64,000 nucleotides of DNA from Blautia sp. SC05B48 (GTDB taxonomy: Bacteria; Bacillota; Clostridia; Lachnospirales; Lachnospiraceae), in assembly GCF_005848555.1 (NCBI RefSeq), contig NZ_CP040518.1, forward strand, positions 2,681,501 through 2,745,500. Reading direction: 5' to 3'. The position numbers and the translations under genes are program-made. The notes beneath the pieces are model-generated. The model was not told the origin of the DNA, ran no database searches, and saw only the letters and a list, made by a program, of their open reading frames with translations. Shown in pieces: positions 18,127 to 27,181 of the stretch (positions are counted from its first letter, which is position 1; every line of letters starts with the position of its first letter).

Positions 18127-19278
18127 ATGGCAAGAGAATTTATTGTACCTGGAGAAATTATTTCCGGTTCCGGAGCACTGGACATGGCAGAAGACGCACT
18201 GAAACTCCTTGGTAAAAAAGCTCTGATCGTAACCGATAAAGTAATGATCGACCTGGGAAATTGTGCAAAAGTTGAGAAGGCGCTGACAAATCAGGGCATT
18301 GCATACAGCATTTATTCTGACATCTGCGGTGAGCCAACAGATACCATGATCGAAAAAGGCTTACAGATCTATAAAGATGAGAACTGTGACTTCCTGGTAG
18401 CTCTGGGAGGCGGAAGCCCCATTGACTCCATGAAAGCCATCGGCTCACTGGTAGTAAACGGTGGAAGCATTTCCGACTACATGGGAAAAGTGATCGATGT
18501 AAAGATGCCGCCAATGGCGGCGATCCCTACCACAGCAGGAACGGGATCTGAGGCAACACAGTTCACGATTATCACGGATACCAAAAAAGACATCAAGATG
18601 CTTCTTAAAGGCAAAGTTCTCATGCCGGATCTTGCCATTATCGACCCACAGTTTACTATGACTGCACCTCCAAAGATCACAGCAGCAACAGGTCTTGATG
18701 CACTTTGCCACTGTGTGGAAGCTTATACATCCAGAAAAGCACAGACACTTTCCGATACTTTTGCAGTATCTGCAGTAAAGAGGATCTTTAAATATCTTCC
18801 GGTTGCATATAAAGACGGAAAGAATGAAGAAGCTCGTGTACAGATGTCTGTCGCTGCTCTTGAGGCAGGAATCGCATTTAACAATGCATCTGTTACCATT
18901 ATCCATGGAATGAGCCGTCCGATCGGAGCACTGTTCCATGTAGCACACGGACTTTCCAATGCCATGCTTCTGAAGGAGTGCCTTACCTTTGCGCTTCCCG
19001 GAGCATACGACAGATTCGGAGCGTTGGGACGTGATATTGGTGTGGCGGATGCAACTGATTCTGATCAGGAAGCAGCTGAGAAATTCCTGAAAGCAGTAGA
19101 GTCACTTGTAAATGAACTGGATACTCCGACTCTGGAGCAGTTCGGTATCAATAAAGAAGAGTTCTTCAACGTCATCGAAAAAATGGCACATGATGCCATG
19201 GACAGTGGAAGTCCTCAGAATACCATGCGTGATGTAACAGAAGAGGAAGTAAAAGAAATCTACAGAAAACTCTGGTAA
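18127..19278 (+). CDS. Iron-containing alcohol dehydrogenase
   Basis: A 383-residue group III (iron-dependent) alcohol dehydrogenase. The nucleotide-binding loop GGGSPIDSMKA, the PTTAGTGSEAT motif, and iron ligands in DALCHCVEAY and HGMSRPIGALFHVAHG are present. It is the last gene of the iolCDB transcript and ends at a strong terminator. Because inositol breakdown yields malonate semialdehyde and no iolA is visible, it may reduce that aldehyde to 3-hydroxypropionate; this is inference, and 1,3-propanediol or general aldehyde reduction are alternatives. ATG 18127 is preferred over the TTG at 18121 for its spacing from GAAGGGA. Confidence 0.88.
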   Translation: MAREFIVPGEIISGSGALDMAEDALKLLGKKALIVTDKVMIDLGNCAKVEKALTNQGIAYSIYSDICGEPTDTMIEKGLQIYKDENCDFLVALGGGSPIDSMKAIGSLVVNGGSISDYMGKVIDVKMPPMAAIPTTAGTGSEATQFTIITDTKKDIKMLLKGKVLMPDLAIIDPQFTMTAPPKITAATGLDALCHCVEAYTSRKAQTLSDTFAVSAVKRIFKYLPVAYKDGKNEEARVQMSVAALEAGIAFNNASVTIIHGMSRPIGALFHVAHGLSNAMLLKECLTFALPGAYDRFGALGRDIGVADATDSDQEAAEKFLKAVESLVNELDTPTLEQFGINKEEFFNVIEKMAHDAMDSGSPQNTMRDVTEEEVKEIYRKLW

Positions 19279-19311
19279 AATGTAAATGTAAACCCTGCAT
19301 TGCCAGATAGG

Positions 19312-19353
19312 AAAAGACTCCGGACCGGAGAAAAAGGCTCCGGAGTCTTTTTT
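19312..19353 (+). terminator. Terminator of the iolC operon
   Basis: AAAAGACTCCGGA pairs with TCCGGAGTCTTTT and leads into T6; one of the strongest hairpins in the window. Confidence 0.9.
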
Positions 19354-19397
19354 CCCGTGGCAAATATAGCTGCAAAAGAAAAGGAGGCATATCCTTC

Positions 19398-20345
19398 ATG
19401 AGAAAAAAGTATATCTGTATTCTGGTGGCAGTCATAGGAGTTTGCAGCCTTTCCGGATGCGGGTCTTCTGCAAAGAAAACAGAAGAAGAGCAGGTAACGA
19501 TCGGTGTTGTTACAAAATCTAAAAGCAGTGAATATTGGTTGTCTGTCTGCGACGGAATGGAAGATGCGGCAGAAAAATATCATGCAGATGTGGTGATTCT
19601 GTCTCCGGATTCCGAAACAGAAGAAGAGGTTCAGAAAAATATGATCCGGGATCTTCTGAAAACCGATATCCAGGCGATGGCAGTTTCTCCTATAGATTCC
19701 TATGAATGCGAAGATTATTTAAATTTCGCAAGAGAAAAGGGGATTTCTGTATATGCCTGTGATACTCCCATAGAGGATTCAGAAATCCCTTATATTGGAA
19801 TTGACAATGAAAAACTAGGCTATGAGCTGGGCGAGCAGCTTGCAAAGGCTCTGGATCATAAAGGAAAGATTGGCGTGATCGCCGGTGATTTTAAGCAGGC
19901 TGGACACCGGATGCGTGTTGCCGGATTTGAAAAATATATGGAAAAAGAGCCTGGGATCACCATTGAAATGGTTCGGAACGGATACAGCAATATGCGGGTT
20001 TCCCAGAAGGATGTGGATGAGATCCTGGTGAAGTATCCGGATCTTAACGGAATCATGACCACAAGTGCAGTGACGGCCCTGGGACTTTCAGAGGCAACTG
20101 AAGGACGGGAGATTTCTATTGTTTCCGTAGATGCTCAGGAAGATGCCTTGAAAGCGGTTCAGGATGGGCGTATCGTGGCGCTTGGCGCGCAGTCCGGTTA
20201 TCAGATCGGTTATGAAACCATCCGGTATATTGTGAAGGATCTGGAGGGAGAGGGAACAGGAGAAAATGAGATTCTGGATTCCCAGGTGCTTACCGAAGAA
20301 AATATTGATACATATATGAAGGATGACGGACATTCTCATCCCTGA
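19398..20345 (+). CDS. Sugar-binding lipoprotein (RbsB-like), probable inositol sensor
   Basis: A 315-residue exported lipoprotein: lipobox LSGC with the lipid Cys near residue 21, then a type I periplasmic-binding domain (peripla_BP_4 style: VVTKSKSSEYWLSVCDGMEDAA, AMAVSPIDS, IGIDNEKLGYELGEQL, VIAGDFKQAGHRMRVAGFEKY). The C-terminus is short and His-containing. No ABC permease or ATPase is adjacent. The next genes are an ion symporter, a sensor kinase and a response regulator, so it may present ligand to the kinase instead of to a transporter. The ligand is inferred to be inositol or a related polyol. Confidence 0.8.
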   Translation: MRKKYICILVAVIGVCSLSGCGSSAKKTEEEQVTIGVVTKSKSSEYWLSVCDGMEDAAEKYHADVVILSPDSETEEEVQKNMIRDLLKTDIQAMAVSPIDSYECEDYLNFAREKGISVYACDTPIEDSEIPYIGIDNEKLGYELGEQLAKALDHKGKIGVIAGDFKQAGHRMRVAGFEKYMEKEPGITIEMVRNGYSNMRVSQKDVDEILVKYPDLNGIMTTSAVTALGLSEATEGREISIVSVDAQEDALKAVQDGRIVALGAQSGYQIGYETIRYIVKDLEGEGTGENEILDSQVLTEENIDTYMKDDGHSHP

Positions 20346-20348
20346 TAC

Positions 20349-20382
20349 AAGCAGGTTTCCATCCGCTGCTTATTATTTTTTA
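20349..20382 (+). terminator. Terminator after the binding-protein gene
   Basis: AAGCAG (20349-20354) pairs with CTGCTT (20366-20371), then ATTATTTTTTA. The rest of the 300-bp gap to 20650 is A-rich with no other clear element. Confidence 0.55.
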
Positions 20383-20650
20383 CAATCCGGCAGAGGCATT
20401 GACTGATTCGGTAAAAAGTCAGGCTGGTATCCAAAAATAAAACACAAAACATAAAAATAGGACAAAAGAAGGATGTAGAGATATCAGAACCAGAAAAACT
20501 TTGGTACAGATTTAACAGTCAGGTAAAAATAATACCGAAAAAACTAAAATTTCTCATACTATGATAATCCCGTATTTTCGATAAAATAGAATCATCAAAA
20601 GGAAAGCGAAAATAAAAAAACGAAAAGAAATGAAAGGGCGGGATAATAAG

Positions 20651-22018
20651 ATGGAGAAGAAAAAACTTTCGGTATCAACAGGGCTGTGTTATGCTGGAGG
20701 AGATGTAGGATGTAATATCGTGTTCGGAATGATCGGAACACTGCTGACGCTGTTTTACACAGATTATGTAGGGATAAGCGCAGCAACAGTAGGACTGGTA
20801 ATGTTACTTTCCAGATGCTTTGATGGATTTTCCGATCTGGTCATGGGTGTCATTGTAGAGAGGACCAATTCCAAATGGGGAAAATCAAGACCCTGGCTTC
20901 TGTGGATGAGCATTCCGTTTGCGCTGTCAGCAGTACTGCTTTTCACAGTGCCGCGTACAACAGGGATGCTTCAGTTTCTGTATCTCTTTGTAACCTATAA
21001 CTTCTGTACGACCATATGCTATACAGCGATCAATCTTCCATATGGAAGCCTTTCTTCAATGATGATCCGTGAATCAGCAGAGAGAGATAAACTCAGTGTA
21101 TTGAGAATGGGACTGTCACCTATCGGAAAGATCGTTGCAGCAACCTGTACACTGCCGCTTGTAAAGCTTCTTGGAAATGATCAGGCTGCATGGATCAAGG
21201 TTATGAGTGTATGGGCAGTGCTTGCACTTGCACTTCTGCTTCTCTGCTTCTTCAAATGTGAGGAAAAGGTTCAGATCGAAGCAAGAAAGAAAGATGAGAA
21301 GCTTCCGATTCCGACAATGCTGAAGGCACTTTTTGCAAATCAGTATTTCTGGGCAGTAATGCTTCTGTGGACAGTACAGAGTGTATCCTTTACGATCACA
21401 GGAACCATTCTTCCGTACTACTGTAAATATATTTTCAACAATGATACATGGATGTACAGCGCACTGTTCCTTACAGAAACCCTGGTTCTGGTAGTGGGAA
21501 TCTTCATCTGCTCACCGTTGATCAAGAAATTCGGAAAAAGAAATATCGCATTTGTCGGCGGATTTGTTGCACTTGGCGGCCAGATTTTGTTTTTCCTGAA
21601 TCCATACAGCTTCGGCTTCATGGTTATGAGCTGTGTCACACGTGCCATCGGACTTGCTCCACTGAACGCAGTTGTATTCAGTATGGTTGGTGATGTAGTA
21701 GAGTTCGGACAGTGGAAAAACCATATCCGTCAGGAAAGTCTGATCTTTGCAGGTGGTTCCATCGGAACAAAAGTTGGCGCAGGTCTTGCCTCCGCAGTGA
21801 TCACAGGTCTTTTAAGCAGTTCCGGATATGTAAGCTCATCTGCAGGAATAACTGCACAGCCGGAAACAGCACTGGAGATGATCGTTTCTCTTTATAAATT
21901 TGGACCGATCCTCATTGCAGCAGTGATCATTGTAACGCTTTTCGGATATAAGCTTGACAAAATGTATCCGGCGATCATGCAGGAGCTTACCGAGCGCGAG
22001 GCACACGGACAGTTATAA
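20651..22018 (+). CDS. GPH-family sugar:cation symporter, probable inositol transporter
   Basis: A 455-residue protein with about 12 membrane segments. It has the glycoside-pentoside-hexuronide symporter features: an N-terminal GDVGCNIVFGMIGTLL region, RCFDGFSDLVMGVIVERTNSKWGKSRPWLL (the GPH cytoplasmic loop), and a C-terminal GDVVEFGQWKN segment. The location inside the iol island makes inositol or an inositol derivative the probable substrate. ATG 20651 is preferred because an AAGGGCGGG stretch lies upstream; ATG 20630 lacks a clear site. Confidence 0.85.
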   Translation: MEKKKLSVSTGLCYAGGDVGCNIVFGMIGTLLTLFYTDYVGISAATVGLVMLLSRCFDGFSDLVMGVIVERTNSKWGKSRPWLLWMSIPFALSAVLLFTVPRTTGMLQFLYLFVTYNFCTTICYTAINLPYGSLSSMMIRESAERDKLSVLRMGLSPIGKIVAATCTLPLVKLLGNDQAAWIKVMSVWAVLALALLLLCFFKCEEKVQIEARKKDEKLPIPTMLKALFANQYFWAVMLLWTVQSVSFTITGTILPYYCKYIFNNDTWMYSALFLTETLVLVVGIFICSPLIKKFGKRNIAFVGGFVALGGQILFFLNPYSFGFMVMSCVTRAIGLAPLNAVVFSMVGDVVEFGQWKNHIRQESLIFAGGSIGTKVGAGLASAVITGLLSSSGYVSSSAGITAQPETALEMIVSLYKFGPILIAAVIIVTLFGYKLDKMYPAIMQELTEREAHGQL

Positions 22019-22052
22019 ACATTTTATTGTAAAACATATATTCAACCGCAAA

Positions 22053-22093
22053 CAGGAAATCAGGCAGGGGTAGGATACTCCTGCTGTTTCCTG
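22053..22093 (+). terminator. Hairpin terminator after the GPH gene
   Basis: CAGGAAATCAGGCAGG pairs with CCTGCTGTTTCCTG (22080-22093). Only a short T-rich tail follows, so termination strength is uncertain. Confidence 0.45.
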
Positions 22094-22152
22094 CGTTTAT
22101 GGGCATATAGCATAGAGAGGCATATATCCGCTTTACAGAAGGGAGGAGTTCT

Positions 22153-23892
22153 ATGTTAAAAAGTATCCGGGCAAAGATATTACTGGCGATCCTGACAGTA
22201 ACCATGTTTACTGCCTGTTCTCTTACGGGGGTATTTTATTTTCGGGCAGCAGGGATGATCGAAGAAAATTATTCAGGTATCCTGTATGGACGGATGCAGC
22301 AAACTATAAAAGATCTGGACGAATCCCTGAAAGAGATTTATTATGTGAATACGAGAACTGCCTGGGATACAGATATACGGAATAATGCGAAGGAATACAG
22401 CTGTACAGGAAATGAAAACAGCCTGGAAAATATGGCTGGGCTTCTCCGGGAACACAGTCGGGAATATAAAGATATCAACTCCCTTTACTTTGTCTTTCCA
22501 GACAAAAAAATGGCTGTGACTTCTGAGGAATTTCCGGTAAACAAGCAGGGGATTTCAGGAGAACATATCGAGGAATTGGAAAAAATACAGGAACTGGATT
22601 CCTTTCCGGTTCTTGTGGAATCTCCGATCCATGAAGGCGGCAGCTTTCTTTCTGTGATCCAGAAGGTAGAGGATGATAACGGAGAGATTCTGGGGTATGT
22701 TGTCGCAGATATCAGGGAACGGGCAATTTATTACGAATATCTGGAAGCTGTCAATGATGAAAAGATCACCAGAATAGTTCTGGTAGACAGAAATGATGAA
22801 ATCGTGACATCCGGAGACTACAGTGACATTGGAAAAACATTTCCGGAGATTACAGACCAGAATGCTCCCAAAATGGAAGGCTATGCAGAAAAAAACGGTG
22901 TGATCTCTTTTTTCAGCAGAGGTAGCTTTTCAGACTGCGGCTTATATCTGGAGGTACCGAAAAAAGAAGTTTTAAGCGGACTTTCCCGGATGCGGCTCTT
23001 TCTGATCGGAATATTTGGTGCAGTTTTTGTGGCAGCTGTGCTGCTGGCACTGTGGCTCTCCAGAGTAGTCTGCGGACCGCTCAGATCCATGACTGGCACG
23101 GTTGAGAAGGTTGGTGAGGGAGATCTGAGCCTCCGTACAGAAGTGACTACTGCTGATGAGATCGGAACCCTCGGAAAAGAATTCAACCACATGCTGGATT
23201 ATATCGAAGCTCTGATCGCCCAGGTGATCGAAGAGGAACAGCAGAAAAAAGATGCAGAGCTGGAAGCACTGCAGTATCAGATCACACCGCATTTTATGTA
23301 TAATACATTGAACTCCATCAAATTTGCGGCATTTCTGAAAGGGGAAAAAGAGCTGGCGGGGCTTATTGGAGATTTCGTGGAGCTTCTGCAGGCCAGTATC
23401 AACAAAAAGGGAAGCTTCCTTTCTGTTGCCGATGAGATCCATATACTGAAAAATTATATCCATCTGCAGGATTTTCGCTATCAGGGAAGCTTTCGGGTGA
23501 AATATGAGATCTCTGAGGAAGCATACCGGTGCTATATTCCAAGACTGATCCTTCAGCCGCTTGTGGAGAATGCTCTTCTTCACGGGATCGACATCAAACG
23601 GCAAACAGGAAAAATCTGGATCAGCGGAAACGTAAGTGAAGGAAAGCTGATCCTCATAGTAAAGGATAACGGCAGAGGAATGACAAAAGAGCAGATCCGA
23701 GATCTTTTTAACAGTCATGCAAAAAAAACAAACGGACTTTCCGCAGTGGGGATTCCAAATGTAAAAGAACGCCTGGAGCTTTATTACGGGACACAGGGAG
23801 GAATGGAATACGTAAGCAGTGGAAACGGTACAGAGGTCACGGTATTTCTGCCTGCGATCTATGATATGCCTGAAGAAGGGAGAAAAAATTAA
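22153..23892 (+). CDS. Sensor histidine kinase, YesM/LytS family
   Basis: A 579-residue membrane kinase. An N-terminal membrane segment (about 8-30), an extracellular sensor region of about 240 residues, a second membrane segment (about 277-300), HAMP, then a His_kinase domain with phospho-acceptor QYQITPHFMYNTLNS and a HATPase with LVENALLHG (N box) and DNGRGM (G1). Its stop TAA overlaps the start of the response regulator by one base (TAATG), so the two are translated together. With the binding lipoprotein upstream it probably senses a polyol outside the cell. The partner regulator is frameshifted. Confidence 0.9.
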   Translation: MLKSIRAKILLAILTVTMFTACSLTGVFYFRAAGMIEENYSGILYGRMQQTIKDLDESLKEIYYVNTRTAWDTDIRNNAKEYSCTGNENSLENMAGLLREHSREYKDINSLYFVFPDKKMAVTSEEFPVNKQGISGEHIEELEKIQELDSFPVLVESPIHEGGSFLSVIQKVEDDNGEILGYVVADIRERAIYYEYLEAVNDEKITRIVLVDRNDEIVTSGDYSDIGKTFPEITDQNAPKMEGYAEKNGVISFFSRGSFSDCGLYLEVPKKEVLSGLSRMRLFLIGIFGAVFVAAVLLALWLSRVVCGPLRSMTGTVEKVGEGDLSLRTEVTTADEIGTLGKEFNHMLDYIEALIAQVIEEEQQKKDAELEALQYQITPHFMYNTLNSIKFAAFLKGEKELAGLIGDFVELLQASINKKGSFLSVADEIHILKNYIHLQDFRYQGSFRVKYEISEEAYRCYIPRLILQPLVENALLHGIDIKRQTGKIWISGNVSEGKLILIVKDNGRGMTKEQIRDLFNSHAKKTNGLSAVGIPNVKERLELYYGTQGGMEYVSSGNGTEVTVFLPAIYDMPEEGRKN

Positions 23893-25477
23893 TGTACAGA
23901 ACACTGGTGGCAGATGATGATTTTCTTGTAAGGAGCTATCTCAAAACCCTGGATTCCTGGGAAAAAGCAGGATATGAGATCGTGGATGATGCAGAAGACG
24001 GGAGGAAGCTTATGGATTCCTTCAGAAAGAAAAAATCGATGTTCTTGTGACGGATCTTACCATGCCTGTGATGGATGGAATTGAGCTGATCAGAAAAATC
24101 CGTGAGGAAAACAGGGATATCTATATTATCGTGCTCAGCTGTCATGATGATTTTGAATATGTAAAAGAGGCCATGCGTCTTGGGGCGGATGAATATGTAT
24201 TAAAGAACAGTCTGGACGAGGATAGTCTTTATGATACTCTGGAAAAATCAGCCCGGCTGATCGAGAAGCGCAGAGAAAAAAGTCAGGAACAGGCACGGAC
24301 GAGAAAGCTGATCCATCTGGGAAGTCACGCTCTGAAGTATTATTTTTTTAACGGACTGATCTCGGGAATGCTGAAAAATCAGGTACGTGAGGAAAAGCGT
24401 GTGGAAGCCGGAATCGCCGGGAAATATTTTAACAGTGCTGTGATCTGTATGTTTATGGAGAACTGGGCAGAGAGGGAAAGACAATGGACGCCGCTGGAAG
24501 TGGAACAGTATTCCCATCATTTCCGTCACAGACTGCTGGAACGTACGGAGGAGCTTCTTGGGACAGAAAGTGAATTTACGGAAGTGGTCTATCTTGGCGC
24601 AGGGATTTTTTGCTGTTTTCTTGATCTTTCCGGAGACTGCAGGACATCGGCTATGCAGCAGAGACTGACTGAGGCAGCAGCGATCTGCTATCGGCACTGT
24701 CAGGAGGATCTTTGTGATTTTGGTATCAGTGTCAGCAGTGTCTGCATGGGAGAGGATGGGATCCGCCAGGCTTATCAGCAGGCCAGAGAAATGATGAAGC
24801 TGCATTTTTATGAGAAAAAAGAGATCCTTTATTTTGAAGGACGGAAGAAAGCGGACAGTGTTTTACCGGAAAGTGCTGAGAAGCTGGAAGGGCAGATTTC
24901 CAGGTTGAAGGCAGGGAAAGACCGAAAGAAAGCGGAGGAGCTTTGGACACAGGTTCTCGCTGACTGTCAGGATCGCTATACCGACGGAAGAATTTTGGTA
25001 CAGTGGCTTAAGAAATTGAATCAGACAGCCGGAATTGAGAAAGAGTCCATCTGGTATGGAGATATCGAAAGCTTTGAGAAATTCAGGGAAAAGGGCAGTG
25101 CCTGTATTTCACAGCTTTTTGTAGGGGAAGAGGATGCTGTTCCGGAGGGAATCTCTGCTGCTGTGAAAAAAGCTCTGGAGTTTATCCGGGAACATTATGA
25201 AGCGCCGATCAGCCTTCAGGATGCAGCAGATGCGGCGGAGGTGAATCCTGCTTATCTCAGTTATCTTTTCAAACAGGAGATGAAGATCGGTTTTTCCAAT
25301 TATGTGCAGGAGCTTCGGATCGACTATGCAAAGAAGCTTCTTTCAGAGACGAACTGTAAAGTTAAGGATGTGGCGTTGCGTTCCGGTTTTGGAGATTATC
25401 ATTATTTTTCCAAGATATTTAAGAAGTTTACGGGCTTAAGTCCTGCGGAATACAGAAAAGAATCCGGATTATCATAG
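23892..25477 (+). pseudogene. Response regulator, AraC type (YesN-like), split by a -1 frameshift
   Basis: The gene begins at ATG 23892 (MYRTLVADDDFLVRSYL, receiver acidic pair present) but that frame ends at TGA 24048. The receiver continues in the -1 frame: IDVLVTDLTMPVMDG with the phospho-Asp, then VLKNS, a middle region, and a C-terminal AraC HTH (about 430-528: ISLQDAADAAEVNPAYLSYLF...FGDYHYFSKIFKKFTG). The break lies at AAGAAAAAATCG, an A6 run at 24030-24035; one extra A restores a 528-residue protein. An internal GTG at 24047 would give a protein lacking the receiver's N-terminus. It may be a real null mutation, slippage-dependent expression or a sequencing/assembly error. Confidence 0.8.
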
Positions 25478-25492
25478 AAAGAGGTGCTTAGT

Positions 25493-26536
25493 ATGGGAGT
25501 TACTATAAGGCAGATCGCGGAAGCTGCCGGTGTTTCCAGAGGTACTGTTGACAGAGCGTTAAATAACAGGGGCAGGATCCGTCCGGAGGTTGCTGAGAGG
25601 ATCCGTGCCATCGCTGATGAGATGGGGTATAAGCCGAATCAACTGGGCCGTGCTCTATCCATGAGCAGAAATAATATTAAGATCGGCGTGATCCTGCAGG
25701 GTGCGGAAACACCTTTTATGAAAGAAGTTCTGAAGGGAATCCAGGAGGCGTGCGCTGAGGTGGATAATCTTGGTGGTACAGTCCTGGTCCATAAGATCGA
25801 GCATCAGAATGCGGAGGATGTTATTCTCGCCATGGAGAAGATGCGGATGGAAGAGGTTAGTGGTATTGCCATGGTTCCTTTGGATGAGGAACGTGTGAAA
25901 AGGGAAATTGATCGGTTTGTGGAGGAATTTCGGATCCCGGTGGTGACGTTTACTTCGGATGTGGAGGATACGAAACGGCTTTGCTTTGTAGGGCAGAACG
26001 GTGTGCAGTGTGGCCGTGCGGCTGCGGGGCTTATGGGGGAGCTGACCGGTGGAAAAGGAAAGGTTGCTGTGATTTCCGGCTATAGTACCAATACTTCTCT
26101 GAGTAGCAGGGTGGTTGGATTCCGTGAGGAAATTGCGCGGAAGTATCCTGGGATTGAGATCATTGGGCCGGAGTATTGCTTTGAGGAGAATGGCAGGGCC
26201 AGGGAAATTACGGAAGGGATATTTAAGGATGTTCCGGATCTTGACGGGATATATCTTACTTCTCATGGGGAGGAGGGGGTGTGTGAGGCAATTGCCGGAG
26301 CGGGGAAAGCTGGTCAGGTGAAGATGGTTGCCAATGATTTTATGGGGCGGAATTATGAGCTGATGAGGGAAGGATTTATTCATTTCCTGATCGGGCAGGA
26401 TGCCAGGATACAGGGGTATGAGCCGGTGATGATTTTGTTCCGGCTGCTGTTTAATGGGGAAGCGCCGGAGAGGGCGAAGATTTTTACGGAAATATATATA
26501 AGGAATGAGTATACGATTCCGGAGGGGAGACACTGA
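25493..26536 (+). CDS. LacI-family transcriptional regulator (second iol-associated)
   Basis: A 347-residue LacI-type regulator: HTH IRQIAEAAGVSRGTVDRAL, then a periplasmic-binding-like ligand domain (VAMVPLDEERVKREIDRF region, VGQNGVQCGRAAAGL, AVISGYSTNTSLSSRVVGF). It is a paralogue of the 12825-13853 protein. ATG 25493 is chosen over GTG 25484, which lies in the AAAGAGG ribosome binding site. It sits 15 bp after the response regulator and upstream of iolG, so it may control iolG-iolE, the iolC operon or both. Its stop lies in the loop of the following terminator. Confidence 0.87.
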   Translation: MGVTIRQIAEAAGVSRGTVDRALNNRGRIRPEVAERIRAIADEMGYKPNQLGRALSMSRNNIKIGVILQGAETPFMKEVLKGIQEACAEVDNLGGTVLVHKIEHQNAEDVILAMEKMRMEEVSGIAMVPLDEERVKREIDRFVEEFRIPVVTFTSDVEDTKRLCFVGQNGVQCGRAAAGLMGELTGGKGKVAVISGYSTNTSLSSRVVGFREEIARKYPGIEIIGPEYCFEENGRAREITEGIFKDVPDLDGIYLTSHGEEGVCEAIAGAGKAGQVKMVANDFMGRNYELMREGFIHFLIGQDARIQGYEPVMILFRLLFNGEAPERAKIFTEIYIRNEYTIPEGRH

Positions 26537-26558
26537 AGTGGGGTGTCTCCTTTTTTTT
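26526..26558 (+). terminator. Terminator of the second LacI gene
   Basis: GGAGACAC (26526-26533) pairs with GTGTCTCC (26543-26550), followed by T8. The gene's TGA lies in the loop. Confidence 0.85.
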
Positions 26559-26570
26559 GTGCGGAGGGAC

Positions 26571-26782
26571 GCCGCGGAAGGGGATGCTGTCTGGTCTGCG
26601 GCTTCGTCGGGGGCTGGCTTCTAGGACGCCGGAAATCTGCTAAAAGCGTTTTTCAAAAGTCCGAACTCGCGGCCTGTTGCCGCTCAGACAGCGGACTTTT
26701 GAAAAACAACGCAGATTCCCGCCGTCCAAGAATCAGCTCCCCTCCTGCAGAAGCAGAGCCAGACAGCATCCCCTTCCGCGGC
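26571..26782. repeat. 212-nt near-perfect inverted repeat
   Basis: Arms starting GCCGCGGAAGGGGATGCTG and ending CAGCATCCCCTTCCGCGGC pair along almost their full length; further in, TTTTTCAAAAGTCC pairs with GGACTTTTGAAAAA, and the apex is GCGGC-CTGTT-GCCGC. GC content is higher than in the flanks. It shows no coding evidence (the open frame 26543-26863 runs through both arms). It may be a miniature mobile element, an extragenic palindrome or a structured RNA. Confidence 0.85.
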
Positions 26783-26893
26783 TGGTGCTTCCAGCGAGAA
26801 AAAATGTCGTTTGACGATAGGTTGTGGGTCGTCAGCGCTGCGCTGGACGACTGCAAGGGCTGAGTTTGCGTCTGTTTGCCGGGAGAGTTGTGG

Positions 26894-27037
26894 GCATCGG
26901 CGCTGCGCTGGATGCTGGAAGGGGTGTGGCATCGGCGCTGTGCTGGATGTTTGAGGGGATGTGAGCTGTGATGCTGTGCTGGATGCTTGAAGGGATGTGA
27001 GTTGTGATGCTGTGCTGGATGTTTGGAGGGGGTGGTG
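26894..27037. repeat. Tandem repeat, about four 36-bp units
   Basis: Units start at 26894, 26929, 26965 and 27001 and share a GCTG(T/C)GCTGGATG core followed by a TTGAAGGGATGTGA-like end. A more diverged unit is visible near 26826-26865. The units carry stop codons and show no coding frame. Confidence 0.75.
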
Positions 27038-27159
27038 TGTGGGATGATTAGGGTGATTGTATGGGAATGTGTTGGAGATATTTTCGGTGAAGTTGACCTA
27101 AAAATATTACATATTGTGGCTAAAAATAGTTCTCGTCATTTTTAATAGAAAAAAGATGG

Positions 27160-27177
27160 TAATATTGTACAATATTA
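27160..27177. promoter_or_regulatory. Perfect 18-bp palindrome upstream of the iolG promoter
   Basis: TAATATTGTACAATATTA is an exact palindrome ending 4 bp before the -35 hexamer, a usual position for an activator site. The binding protein is unknown. Confidence 0.5.
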
Positions 27178-27181
27178 GGGG

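Noticed and set aside
26543-26863. 107-codon open frame across the palindrome
   Set aside because: It passes through both arms of the 212-nt inverted repeat, has no recognisable protein and starts in the terminator tail; open by base composition.
26894-27037. CRISPR array
   Set aside because: The units are contiguous and similar through their whole length, with no unique spacers and no cas genes.
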